A DNA stretch of 64,000 nucleotides from Cryptomeria japonica. Lineage: Eukaryota; Streptophyta; Pinopsida; Cupressales; Cupressaceae. Below the pieces are notes generated by a model. It was not told the origin of the DNA. It saw only the letters and a program-made list of their open reading frames with translations, and searched no databases. A program made the translations under genes and the position numbers. This document shows positions 45,899 to 57,028 of this stretch, piece after piece; within the stretch, counting starts at the first letter, position 1, and every line of letters starts with the position of its first letter. The DNA is taken from the NCBI RefSeq assembly GCF_030272615.1, contig NC_081413.1, positions 442,703,038 through 442,767,037 of the forward strand, written 5' to 3'.

Positions 45899-47059
45899 CC
45901 CCCCCTTAAGCTAGACTTAGGGGGAAGCTAAAACCTAGAATAGCTACTGAAAGCAATAAAGATGGGTCTCAGCAACAAGCCCTGATCAGGCACCCAAATA
46001 CAATGACATCTCTATGAACTAGAGAAATAGAGAAAACCACGTGGGAACAAAACTCTACTCCAAAAAGAGATGAAAAAGAATATCACTGAAGCATGAAGAA
46101 CCTTCAAACATTGTCGAAGAATAACTGCTGATCTGAAGAACATCCACTGAACTAGAACATGACTAGGTAGAGAAGACTGTAATCTGCATGAGTGCCCTCA
46201 AATGACACTACTCAAATTAGGAGGCAAACAAGGCAAAAACAACTGAAATCGAAGATATAGATGGCATGAGAAACCAAAGCCTGAAGAGCTAATCAATCAA
46301 ACCACGGAAGCAGTAGAACCAATAGGATAAACCTCCCCATAATGCAAAAGTGGGAGAGGGACAGGAACACTGAAAAAGATTGCAAAAAAAACTGCATGAC
46401 GAAGAACCAAGAACATCAAAGGTGCTAAGACACATCATCATGAGGCGAATGTCATGGAAGGAACACTCACTAGACAAAGGAAGATGGCAAACAACAGGCA
46501 AACATCAACCCCCTCATGGCACTTGATCAATAGTGCATGTACAACAAGACACAAGATATGCAAGATTCCAAGTAAACATTACATGATGGTACTTTATCTC
46601 AGTGCATTTGCATAAATACAAGCTACAATGATAAGAAGATTGGAAATAGAAATGTGAACCAAAATAGAGACACCTTACTCAGAGAAGAGATCCCAAGACC
46701 TGAAACAACCACGATATCCACCAGAGTGCTGAAAAGAAAAAAACTGAATAAAATATGCATGGAGTAGAATCTGGAAATAAAACTCAAATGGCTAAAAATT
46801 ACATAGCACACGCTTTCCAAAAATATAATTTTTTTGAAAAACAGAGGTCAAATGCTCATTCTATGGCTCCCGGAGTGCAAAAACTAGACCTAACTTTGAC
46901 TGGAAAAAAACATAGTCAAATAGAAAAATTGGAAAAACTTACCAACACCATGAGGTTGACCTCAGAACCAACTTTCTGACGCCTATTCGTTTTCGAAAAA
47001 ATGACTCCGTATGCCCAATATAGGCCAAAAAACCAAATCTCCCCTGATAAAATGCCAAA

Positions 47060-47460
47060 AAAGAGGTTTGGTGGCTTGTTTGGGTGGAGGAGGCCAGGGA
47101 GCGGTGCTCCGGTGGTGGACAGGCGGAGCAGGGAGGCTACGGGCAGAGCCACCAATGGAGCGGCTGCTGGGCGGAGCCACCGATGGAGCAGTTGCTAGGT
47201 GGAGCTGAGCGGCGCTGGCAGGGCGGCCGAAAAACGCTACCGGTGGGGCTGGGGACAGGAAGGCCTACGGCGGGGGTCGGAGGGCCGGCGGCCGACAGGA
47301 GCGGAAGCCAGGGCCAAAAGAACAGCTGCAGGCGCCAAGGAAAAACTATCAGTGCGGGCCAGGGGAGGCGCGGGGCTCGAGCCTGTAGGGCTGCGTCTGT
47401 ACTAACAACGGCAAGGGCAGGGGCCCCATGGTACCCTGCGTACAATGGAAACCCCCTCCC
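47060..47460. other. GC-rich island inside the family A element
   Basis: About 400 bp is strongly GC-rich (for example GGCGGGGGTCGGAGGGCCGG) in an otherwise AT-rich window, and open frames of 65-146 codons overlap on both strands. None resembles a known protein; the open frames are what GC-rich DNA gives by chance. It may be captured foreign DNA or a leader feature of the element. Confidence 0.55.
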
Positions 47461-47874
47461 GAAATTTTTTGCAAAAAACAAACTTTTTTTTTTTTTAAAA
47501 ACCTTTTTTGCGTTTAGTTTTTGATGATTTTTTTTAATATATTTTTTTTTTTTCAAAAAATCAACAAATCGGCCTACATGCCGTAAAAAGGCAAAAAAAA
47601 AAAATTTGAAAAACTTATTTCTAGAACTGTGTGCCGGGGTCGTACAACCTGGATCTGAGAAAAAAATTCACCTAGAGGCTCAGGAACCAAAATAGGTCAA
47701 ATTTTATATGACCATAGGGTTTTTGGGCTTTCTGAGCACGATGTGAGGTCCGTTTAGGCCCAAAGTGCTCAGAAAAAAAGGTCAAACCCTAGGTACATAA
47801 AAAATTTCTGAAACCCAGATCTGCTTCCAAAGCCAAAAAATCCCAAAACAAGAATAGGTAGCTGCAAATCTAAA

Positions 47875-47886
47875 GCTCTGATACCA
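47875..47886 (-). other. Primer-binding site of the family A element
   Basis: TGGTATCAGAGC on the minus strand, directly inside the 5' LTR. It is the usual copia site complementary to the 3' end of initiator methionine tRNA. Confidence 0.85.
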
Positions 47887-48267
47887 TATAGGAGTTGAGA
47901 AAATACAAGACCACAGGAGCCCAAATAATCTCTACAAGCTGAAAAACCTATTACAAGGAGAAGCAATGAAGCAAATCATAGAAGGAAAGAATACACAGGA
48001 AAAATATGCTCCAAAAGATGAGAGTTCAATAATCTCCAAAATGTATTGTCAATAATAATCCTTCATCATACAATGAAAAGAAAGAATTCAACCTTTAATA
48101 GGTCAAGAAACCGTAAAAGGGAAAACCTAGGTTTGCACATAATAATTAATTAAAATAATTAATTATATGCACCTAAAGTTAGCTTAAGTGTAAAAGAGAT
48201 AAAGGGAACTTAAATAATTAAACAAATATTGTTTAATTAATCAAGTAAATACCCGAATACTCTAACA
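47887..48267 (-). repeat. Family A 5' LTR
   Basis: On the minus strand it starts TGTTAGAGTATTCGGG at 48267 and ends CTCCTATA at 47887. It is highly similar to the 3' LTR at 44200-44580. Confidence 0.85.
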
Positions 48268-50500
48268 CAAGTCATCTGCCTCCCGCCTCAGCCATGTAAC
48301 CTCTGACTGTAGGTTGTCTACCCTCACTCTCTCTACCTGTATATCCTCATGTGCCCTCCTATGCCTCTCCTTGGTAGAGTCCAATCCCTACAACTCATCC
48401 TCCAGGCTCCTAGCCCTATCCTGAGCACCATCCCTCTCCCATATGACCTTGTCGTAATCATCCCTTGGCACCCTGTCATCTACTTCCCCTGAACCTGTGC
48501 CTGTACTAGTGCTCCCTCACCATGTACCTATATGTCTGGGATGTCCATTGGCTGACCTCCATCCCCTCCATCTCCCTCTCCTCCAATTGACCCAATCTAT
48601 GTGACTAGTGGTTGGAGCTATACCTCCTATATTCCTCATCCTCTCTACTATCCCTAACCTCTCCTCATACCTCCTCTCCTCACCACTCCTCTCCTCTGAT
48701 TGTGCCTTCTATACCCTCCCCTTGCTGCTATTGCCCTATCTATATGACCCTCATCCTCTCCCCCTATGACCTTATCAATCGATGGTCATAGCTCATCCTC
48801 CTCCAAAAATTTGGGAATAGTGAGTTGGACTGGTGGGTGAGCCTCCCACCAGCCCCTATATGCATCAGTCATGCCCGCATCATCTCCCATCTCCCTCCAC
48901 TCATCCCACACCCTACTAGCTACATCCTCCCAACTCACTCGCACCTCCAAAGGGATAATAGCCCTTCCCCATGTCTCAGTCTCTCAAGTAATTATTAGAT
49001 ATAATCGCTCTAGCTCCATTGTATCCTGAATATACCCAAACTATCAGGCCACCCAATGTGGCACATAATACTCAATGATATGTACCACTCTGTAGAATAA
49101 CCACATCTTTCACTGTGCCCAGTGTAGCTTCCAGTCTTCTCTCCACCTCTCGCAACCCAAATAGGGTCTCCAAGTGAATAACATCATCTCATCAAAGACC
49201 CTCCTCCAAAACCATATCACCCCAAGCTTGGTGTAATGGAGCAGTCCCTTGTATCAGTCCACATATGAGAATCATCAATGTCTCTCCTATACCCCCACTG
49301 CTCATGTCACTACGATATGCTCCCATGCCCATATATGCAAGAGAGTCACTCTTGTAGAAAGACTCTGATACTCTCGATATAAAACAAAATGCATGTCACG
49401 GTACAATTTCCCTAGCATAGTCACTCCCCATGCATACTCCATACAATTATGTACCATGTAGTACACACACTTGCTCCACCCTATCGGGAAGCCATGTCCA
49501 CTGAGATCTGCCATCACTCGCCCACTGATCAATCCATAAATAACGAGCACTAGGCATGGAATGTGCCTGATTTGCATCACCTACCCAAGATGTAATCATG
49601 TCCCATCCATCGACACCCTCTCATACTCACACACCTGGTGAAGGTAGTACTATGTCACATCTAACCAGTACTCAGGAATAAAGTCGTGAATGGGGATCTT
49701 CAAGATCCTCCAAATGTCTAATAGTGTGATGGTAGCCTCTCTTGTAGGCAGGTGAAAGGTACAAGTCTTGCTATCTCATTGTTCCACTAATGTAGTCATC
49801 ATAGTTGTATGCACCCTGATCCTCATCCATTGGCCAATGAAACCCAAGCCAATCATGCTCAATATCTCTCGCTCATCTGCTTTTAATTCCCTACATAGCA
49901 TCATAGTGGTCAGCCAGTTCTCCTACATCCAGTTAATCAACTTCATTAGCCTAATCCTCTTTTATTCTAGCTGAATTCTAGCCTATAACCTACTTTTGGG
50001 ATATCTATCTACCACATTGATCCTTTCAAATTCCCATTTCCTACCCCCTCTACTTACCAAGTGAACAAATTGAATTAGTCATGCACACACACTAAAACCA
50101 TGGCGCATGTGTTGCGCCACAGTCGGAGGTGCTGATCTATAGACCTCCTACCTTTGACCCTGTTGACCCCCCTTCTCACGCCAATCAGTGCGATCGCACG
50201 TTCTAATCATGTGAGCTTACCCTGATCCCCTCTATTTACCCCTATTTCACATGTACTCACGCTGCCTGCACTCGCACGCACTAATGTAGGGCATTGGTCT
50301 TGAAATGGTGATCAATACCTCTGTCGCGTTACCGTCTAAAATCCTATTTCTAGCCCTAAAATTTACCTTAATCTACCAAATCACTGAGTGGGTCTAGGGT
50401 ATGTACCGGTGAGCCATAGTGAGCTGGTCTCTCATGTCGTAGGACCCTCTCAGTGCAGTGCTTGTGAATCAGAAAGTGTGTCATCTCTCTCTCCAAGGGC
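48268..50500 (-). pseudogene. PMD gene, copy 2, antisense in gypsy 2
   Basis: The clearest open part (49302-49580) reads GRVMADLSGHGFPIGW, then CMEYAWGVTMLGKLYRDMHF and VTLLHIWAWEHI, the PMD signature blocks YSWGSAxLAxLYR and LLxLWAWERI. Downstream, EYYVPHWVAWQFGYIQDTME and a linker (EWREMGDDAGMTDAYRGWWE) are readable across frames. The C-terminal coiled coil lies beyond the family A insertion at 43680-44199. The gene runs opposite to gypsy 2 pol and ends up between pol and the gypsy LTR at 50821. Stops are many. Extra antisense genes, some PMD-like, are known in Tat-type gypsy elements; host MAIN-like proteins are the cellular relatives. Confidence 0.7.
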
Positions 50501-50805
50501 TCTATGCTCTCTATTCTCCAATAGGTGTATGTGACAATGACCCTTACTTGGGCCCTGTGGGCCTTATTTGGGACCCCCTATAGCTCTCTTTCTCATTTTT
50601 CTCATATTTCTTCCGCTTTCTCCACTTCGTCATGTTTTTCATTTTTCTTCTCTCATATATCATTCTTCCTTTTTTTCAAGAATTTTCCCAAAAATTTTCA
50701 AAACATTCCTGGTTAAATGCTTGAGGGAGCATATACCACCCGCATTTTCACATTGGGGCATTCTCTTCTTCTATCTTTTACCCAACACCAATTTTGCCAC
50801 TGTCT

Positions 50806-50820
50806 AAAAGAGGGGCAAAG
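50806..50820 (+). other. Polypurine tract of gypsy 2
   Basis: AAAAGAGGGGCAAAG lies directly before an LTR start, as expected for priming of plus-strand DNA. Confidence 0.75.
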
Positions 50821-52100
50821 TGTGGATGTCCAAAATTAATTAAATTAAATATTTAATTAATTTTATATCCTTTTTACATAATTAATTTATTTAATTATGT
50901 TAGTTCTTATCCTTCTCAGTGTTAATTAAATTTAATTAAATTAATCCTGTTATTATAGTGCAGATAATTGATTTATTTAATAAATCAGTTATTCCCTATT
51001 CTTCTAAGGTTATCTAATTATTTATTTCTTCTAAAGTCTCCTTAGTTAATTAATCTAAATTAATTAGGTAAATCAAGTGATTCCTACAAATCACTTTTCT
51101 AAATCCTCCATTACCTTAATTAATTCTTCTAGAATCCTTCATAATCGTACTTAACATTATTCTTCAATTTTAAATTCCTGCACTCATTCGCTCTCCTCTT
51201 GTCAAATCCTCCTACAAATCCCACTTGCCCTCTAATCTCCTATTATCTCACCTAATCACCCTCTTAATTATTTTCTAGTGGCTAATCACCATGATTAGAC
51301 ACCAAGTAAACTCATAGCCATTTATGGCTAAATCCACTTGCCCCCTTCTCACCTTCCACCTTAAATGCACTCAATTGGGTCTTTTCAAGGATTTCAAAAT
51401 CTCACATTCTCCCATGCCTCTCACCTTCCCAAGGAATTTTAAATTCCTTTTCTCATTCCCTTTCCCTATGCATCCAATATTTTGGGAATTTTTAATTCCC
51501 TCTTCATCCCCCAAGGAATTTTTAATTCCTTTTTGTCTTCCCAATGTACTTGGGGATCTCTTCCCCATGTACATTGTGGAGTGTGGAGACAAGAAATGCC
51601 TTTATGGAAAATATCTTGGTCTCCACATTTGTCACATCATGTCTTCTCAATCCATGTGCTCCTCTTTCCTTCAATCTCTGCCTTTGATTCCTCTTCAATA
51701 TCAACCATCCATTCACTCTTTCTCAAATCTATAAATTGGGGTCTCCTCCCCTTCATTTTCCATCTCCAAGCCAAGTAATCTCATGCTGCCATTTTAGCTT
51801 TAGCAATCCATCAAAAGAATCCCCATTACATTTAAATACCCACTTAGAATCCATAGCCTTCACTCAAGCATTCATCACTCCATCCCTTTTATCCTTGTTG
51901 TGCATCTTCGAGAGCAATCCACATCCCATCTTGGATCCGATCCAACTAAGTGGAGCATGAGCATTTGGGTACTTCATCAAAGGCCCAATCTAAGGAACAA
52001 GAGAAGGTTTGTGAAGGTATAATGGTGTTTAATCTTATTTTTAATGTTATTTGAATGTTTTGATGGATTAAACTAGCCATTTTACCTCACATAATTTTTC
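50821..52100 (+). repeat. Gypsy 2 3' LTR
   Basis: It starts TGTGGATGTCCAAAATTAAT after the purine tract, has AT-rich AATTAATT blocks in its first 300 bp and a TATA box (TATAAATTG, 51730-51738). The right end is not sharply defined: the DNA passes into a CAT-rich tract at about 52130. Open frames inside it (for example 51324-51734) have no family features and I take them as chance. Confidence 0.75.
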
Positions 52101-52139
52101 CCTTGGTTCATAAATAAATCATAAGTATACATCCATTTG

Positions 52140-52490
52140 CATTTTACATTTGCATCATGCATCTAATCATAACCATATACTTATCTACATTTAGTACATG
52201 CATAAAAGTCCCAGAACATAACAAAAATATATGGCATTTCATCATGAAGATATTTACATCATAATCATTACAACATCATAATAAATATATAACATGCATC
52301 ATCATATAGAATCATGGCATCAGATCACATAAGCATAAAGAAACATCACATAGAAATACTATCGCAAGGATGGATCATCTCATTTATATATCAAAAATAA
52401 TATTAGTGTCATGATAAAATGATGTCAAAATCTCATATGGCTACGAAATCACCCATAGGTGTCTATATCATCATACAAAAATTGATACAA
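52140..52490. repeat. CAT/ATG-rich tract before the third PMD relic
   Basis: Similar in style to 43260-43660: ATTTGCATCATGCATC, ATCATGGCATCAGATCACAT. It suggests that another copy of the same gypsy type is joined to the gypsy 2 LTR here. Confidence 0.55.
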
Positions 52491-52499
52491 AATAGGATC

Positions 52500-53765
52500 C
52501 AAGAGAGCTATGATGAATACCCTGCCTCAGAGCCAATAGGCCTCGAAGGAATTTGAGCTCCTGAAGATCCAAACCCTGGATCTCCTTGTCTATCCCCTCC
52601 TCCTAGTGGTGCAGGTGTACCCATGACTCCACCACTAGATGCCCTCCTCCTATCCCTACCAATAGTGGTAGTAGAGCATGACACTCTCATATAGCTCCCT
52701 TCTCTCTACTTTTGAGATACTATGACAAATTACAAGCTCCTCCAGTAGGCTATCTCATCTCCTACCTATAAATAAAAGGTGAACCTAGATGTTCTGTCTC
52801 CTATTGTTGTCACCCTAGCCACCCTCAAGGTATCCTCTATAGTAGTATACCTCTGGATGTCCACTTACCTCTCTCATTGCATATCTGTCAATTGTGGCCT
52901 CAATTGAGTCACCTCTCTTTCGAGATTGTCAATCTCATCAGCCTTCCCTAATGTGAGCTCTCGTAGCATGAACATCTTATCCTCCTCCTCCTCGTCTCCT
53001 CCCTATCCTCGCTCTGCCTTCCCTCTCTACTATGGGATGGATTGTCCTTGTCCACCCTATACATGTCCCTCCCTCTGTCCCTGTCATTGTATATGTTCAG
53101 GAATTTGTAGGACCTGTCCTCCTCTCCCTCTAGGTGTCCTCAGTGGTCTGCTTCCCTAACCTACATTCCCACCTCCCTTAGTCCCCTCTTCTATCCCCTC
53201 ATCTCTCTATCCACCTCTGCCTCTAACCACCCTCCTGACTCCCCCTCACCTTTATTTCCTTCATCCTCCACCACCAACATCGTCATCATTATCATCATCC
53301 TCCTCTACTAGTAACGGCTCACCTGGATTTGTCGGTCTTAGGAATGGATGCACTACAAAATATGTTGTATACTCCTCATCCATCCCAACATCAATAATAT
53401 CTGGCAACATGTCCCAAGGCATCAAAATTTGCTGCTCAATTTGTGTCACAACTACATCGTATGACAATATAGGCCCCCAATGACTCTGCTCTCTCACCAT
53501 TCAGGAAAGCTCACCTGAACCTCGTGGCATCCTTTGTTGTCTACCAAACTGCTTGCATACCCTATCAATCAAGTGCCTGTCTAATATGTAAATAGTCCGG
53601 CCAATCAAATATCTGCTCTTGAAGAAAAATGGAAGATCTTTCACATCCTCCTCCCAGGCCTCGCAATCTAAGTATGACCTCCATATCACACTATCAATAT
53701 CATCTATAACCTACCGCTAGTACTCTAGCTTCCCAATCCATGGCTAGGAAATAATCATGCTATAT
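52500..53765 (-). pseudogene. PMD gene, copy 3, truncated by a copia insertion
   Basis: The minus strand reads VIWRSYLDCEAWEEDVKDLP, then YILDRHLIDRVCKQFGRQQR (53501-53689), then WGPILSYDVVVTQIEQQILM with an acidic tail VEEDDDNDDDVGGGG (53261-53500). This is the second half of a PMD, where the domain ends in a RxCLLRQFG-like block, followed by a linker region with many stops. The first half of the domain is missing because a minus-strand copia element begins at 53771. VIWR-YLD is shared with the relic near 30805. Confidence 0.65.
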
Positions 53766-53770
53766 AAATG

Positions 53771-54961
53771 TGTTGGGATCCAAGAACACTAAGAGCGGGG
53801 GGGGGGGGGGGGGGTGAATTAGTGTTCTACTGGACAGGAGAAATTTTAACCTTATTAACATAACAACTTAGCAACTAGTAAACATGAAAGCATATAAAAA
53901 ATAAGTAACAATTCACCCACAAAGAAGAATACCATAACACCACATATTTATACATGGAAAACCTCAATGAGGAAAAACCAAGTTGGGATTGGAGACCCAC
54001 AATATCTATCCACTAATTAGATGAATAAATAGTACAATAAAGAGCTTGCACATGCAGGAATAACATACAATAAATGAGCCTCACTAACTACAAAAACCAT
54101 CGGACTATAATCTACAATAAAGATTGAACTACAAGAATAACATCTCCTATGCCTAAGTATAGTTCCGACTAAGCTCAATACTAGAGGACTTAAACCTCTT
54201 ACACAAACCCAATTCGATCACCTATGATCGACCAAAACCTTTACATGTGATTACAACCTTATTCGCACACAGATAATCTCATAACCATAATCCCATGATC
54301 TACAAAGAGATCTTACATCATATTTATACCAACTTGGGACCTAAACAATTAGGTCGACCACCAAAAAGATAATACAATAAATCCATTACATAATCCCACA
54401 AACCAATGATAAACAAAGTCATCCTAAGACCAAAACAACATAAACCAATCAATAAATCCATGTGGTAATGCATCAGGATCATCAACCAACATGTTACATA
54501 AACCGGTCCATAACATAACATAATAAGATTAAGACGAAACCTATAATAGGTCGCCATAAACCAAATGAAACACCACCAATAAATTGGACCATGAACATGA
54601 TAACCATCAGCATCCTGATAACCTTCTTGAAGCCGAACCAACACCACTTATCAAATTCATCAAAAGATCTTCAACAAAGCTCTGTCAATAAAACCCTTAC
54701 TACTAACGAAAAGTCTTACTAGAACAAATGATAGAATCTGGAACATCAAATCCTGAACCAACTGGATGAGATACACATCATGAACACATGAATAGCCAAT
54801 CCAATTCAATTCCACAAGCCGGATCATACTAGAGAAGATCTCCAGATCAACATCATAATCCAACCACTCTACTAGAACTTGGTAGACAACAAAACAACTA
54901 GTGTTGACATCAATGACAAACATCAATGCAACACATAATCAATTCCTCCAAGTTGCCAACA
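53771..54961 (-). repeat. Copia 3' LTR (minus strand)
   Basis: On the minus strand it starts TGTTGGCAACTTGGAGGAAT at 54961, after the purine tract CCAAAGGGGGAGAT, and ends TTGGATCCCAACA at 53771. Its interior matches the LTRs at 55678-56970 and 61564-62850 in part, including a homopolymer run (18 G on the plus strand, 53797-53814) near the end. Confidence 0.8.
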
Positions 54962-55543
54962 ATCTCCCCCTTTGGAATTAATGGCAACACCAGATGTGAA
55001 AAACATCCAAGTGCCAAGAAATGTCAAACAAGTCTCCCCAATGGAAGACATCCAACAATCTCCCCAAAATGATATGACAATGAAGTTCTGAACCAACAAA
55101 CCAAACTCCCCTTGTGAATGATATCCCAGTGAAGCTATGTTTTCACTATTTTTCCCATAAATATCTTTCCCATTTGACATAAATGCTAGAAATATAACAT
55201 AAACATCAAAGAAAAATCATAAATCCTTTGAACCACACAGCTAACTACTCCCCCTGAGTAGTAGCACCAACACATTAATCCATAATAAATGATAGTTTTG
55301 ATAATGCATGCCAGACTGATGCCAATCAACATCACTCAAGTCTCTAGCAGAGGGGCAAAAACTCTCATCTATCTCTCAAGTATTCAAATGATTCCTTAGG
55401 CAAAGGTTTAGTAAAGATATCTGCAATCTTCTCTTTAGTGTTCACATAAACTAGTCTGACTTCATTTGCTTCCACCTTCTCCTTTAGAAAATCATACTTG
55501 ATAGAAATGTGCTTTGTCTTTGAATGAAATATCGGATTCTTTG
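54962..55543 (-). pseudogene. Copia RNase H C-terminus and 3' tail (minus strand), cut by gypsy
   Basis: The minus strand reads NPIFHSKTKHISIKYDFLKE, then VRLVYVNTKEKIADIFTKPL (55365-55541), the end of copia RNase H, in a clean frame. The tail contains the CAGGGGGAGTAGTTAGCTGT block also seen in the plus copia near 61313. The rest of the element is missing on the right because a gypsy LTR starts at 55544. Confidence 0.85.
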
Positions 55544-55677
55544 TGTAGACACCTAAAAGTTTCACAAGGAATTAAGTGAATTTTATTCATTTAATTATTC
55601 TTAATTCTTCCTATTAATTAATACCCCTATTCTTCTAATCACCTATTAATTAAATTAAGATTTAAATAATATACCCT
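55544..55677 (+). repeat. Gypsy LTR, left part
   Basis: TGTAGACACCTAAAAGTTTC is a gypsy LTR start that interrupts copia RNase H coding sequence. The LTR is itself interrupted at 55677 by the plus-strand copia and continues at 62856. Confidence 0.75.
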
Positions 55678-56970
55678 TATTTGAATTATGGATGAATTGA
55701 TTATGTGTTGCATTGATGTTTTGAAATTGATGTCAACTCTAGCTATTATGATTGGTTACCAACATACAAGTTTTGGTTACCGGTAGAAGATCTAGTGCTA
55801 CCGGCAGAGGAGACTATCGATTGGACACTTCCGACATGTTTGGATCAGTGAAGTATGTTTGATTTCATGTGTTATATGCTCCATGAGAATTTTTTGGTCA
55901 GTTGGTATTGTCTTGGTAATAGGATGCTATCATACACTCTGGTAAACCCTTACTGACATTGGTTTAAGGCTTTACCAGTAGACCTTTCACTGAGGAATCA
56001 TGACAGGATGCATAATTGGTGTTGGTGCAGCTTCTTCATGGATTTTAGGATGTTGAAGATGTTCTTTGATCATGCTTCAACTGGTTGAAGACATTGCTTT
56101 GGCATGGTGGTCCCAGAATAGGTCCAGTACGTATCTAGGTTATGGACTGGTATCATGCTAACATGTACTCTCCACGTTACCGGGATGTTTTGAGATAATT
56201 TATGGATTTGTTATTGTTGTTTTGGTCTTAAGCCAACATGGAATATCATTGTAATATGGAATTATGCATTGATCTTATTGTAATATCTTTTAGGTGGCTG
56301 ACCTAATTGGTTTAGACCTTAGGGTTTGTATAAATAAGAGGTAGAAACTCTATGTAAAGTATCATGGTTATTGAAAAGGTCACAGTCAAGGAATGTAATG
56401 TGCGAATATTGTAATATCATTCAAGTAGAGGATTTGGTCGATCATTGGTGATCAAATTGGATTCAGAAGAGGATTTAGTCCTCTAACATTAAGCTTAACT
56501 CGGACTATAATCAAGCATGGTAGATGTTATTTCTAGCAGTTCACTCTATTGGATTGTTGTCCATTTATCTTGAGATGGTTGTAGTTTCTCTGTAGTTAGT
56601 GAGACTCTTTTATAATAAGCAGTATGCTCTAGGCAGTGTGCCTTCCTACATATGTAGGTCCCTCATTATATCACATACTTTATGCACAAGTCTCATCTAA
56701 CTCTGAGTAGGCTCCCACCGTGGTTTTTCCCTTTCTGGGTTTTGCACGTACAAATCATGGTGTTATGTGGTATGGTTGCTTTGCATTGATTATCTGGTTA
56801 ATTGTTAAGTTGTATTGTTTACTGATATCTATTCCTACCGGCATTTGTATGTGCTTTAGTGGTACTTGATTTGTTTTAAGGTTGTATTGTGGGTTAAAAT
56901 TTATAATCTGTTCACAATTGATTTGCCCCCCCCCCCCCCCCTTCTCATTTTTTCATTTGTTATCCTAACA
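55678..56970 (+). repeat. Copia 5' LTR
   Basis: It starts TATTTGAATTATGGATGAAT where the 3' LTR has TGTTGGCATTGTGGATGAAT. The two align base for base, so the TG end has been lost by substitution and not by truncation. It ends ATCCTAACA. A TATA box (TATAAATAA, 56339-56347) and a run of 16 C (56926-56941) lie in its right half. Confidence 0.85.
56339..56347 (+). promoter_or_regulatory. TATA box of the copia LTR
   Basis: TATAAATAA lies mid-LTR in the expected U3 position; the same sequence is at 62215-62223 in the 3' LTR. Confidence 0.65.
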
Positions 56971-56971
56971 A

Positions 56972-56984
56972 TTGGTATCAAAGC
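56972..56984 (+). other. Copia primer-binding site
   Basis: TTGGTATCAAAGC follows one base after the 5' LTR. It matches the initiator-tRNA site TGGTATCAGAGC with one G-to-A change. Confidence 0.8.
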
Positions 56985-57028
56985 TTTGGTCCTCTTTTGC
57001 AGAAGCTTAATCGCTTGAGGTAGATCCT

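Larger units (their letters stand above)
44200..48267 (-). mobile_element. Family A non-autonomous LTR element with internal duplication
   Basis: Minus-strand element with 381-bp LTRs at both ends, a perfect copia-type primer-binding site, a purine tract beside the 3' LTR and near-identical 5-bp target repeats (CAAGC 44195-44199, CAAGT 48268-48272). The 3.3-kb interior has no gag, protease, integrase or RT that I can see, so it would depend on another element. A 1,318-bp segment is duplicated in tandem: 44410-45727 and 45728-47045. The target is the antisense PMD gene of gypsy 2. Confidence 0.8.

Noticed and set aside
47084-47556. 139-146 codon frames in the GC-rich island
   Set aside because: Overlapping frames on both strands, low-complexity composition, no domain, stops on either side. 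Better explained by base composition.
51324-51778. Overlapping 98-136 codon frames in the gypsy 2 LTR
   Set aside because: Located within the LTR around its TATA box, C/T-rich, no family resemblance.
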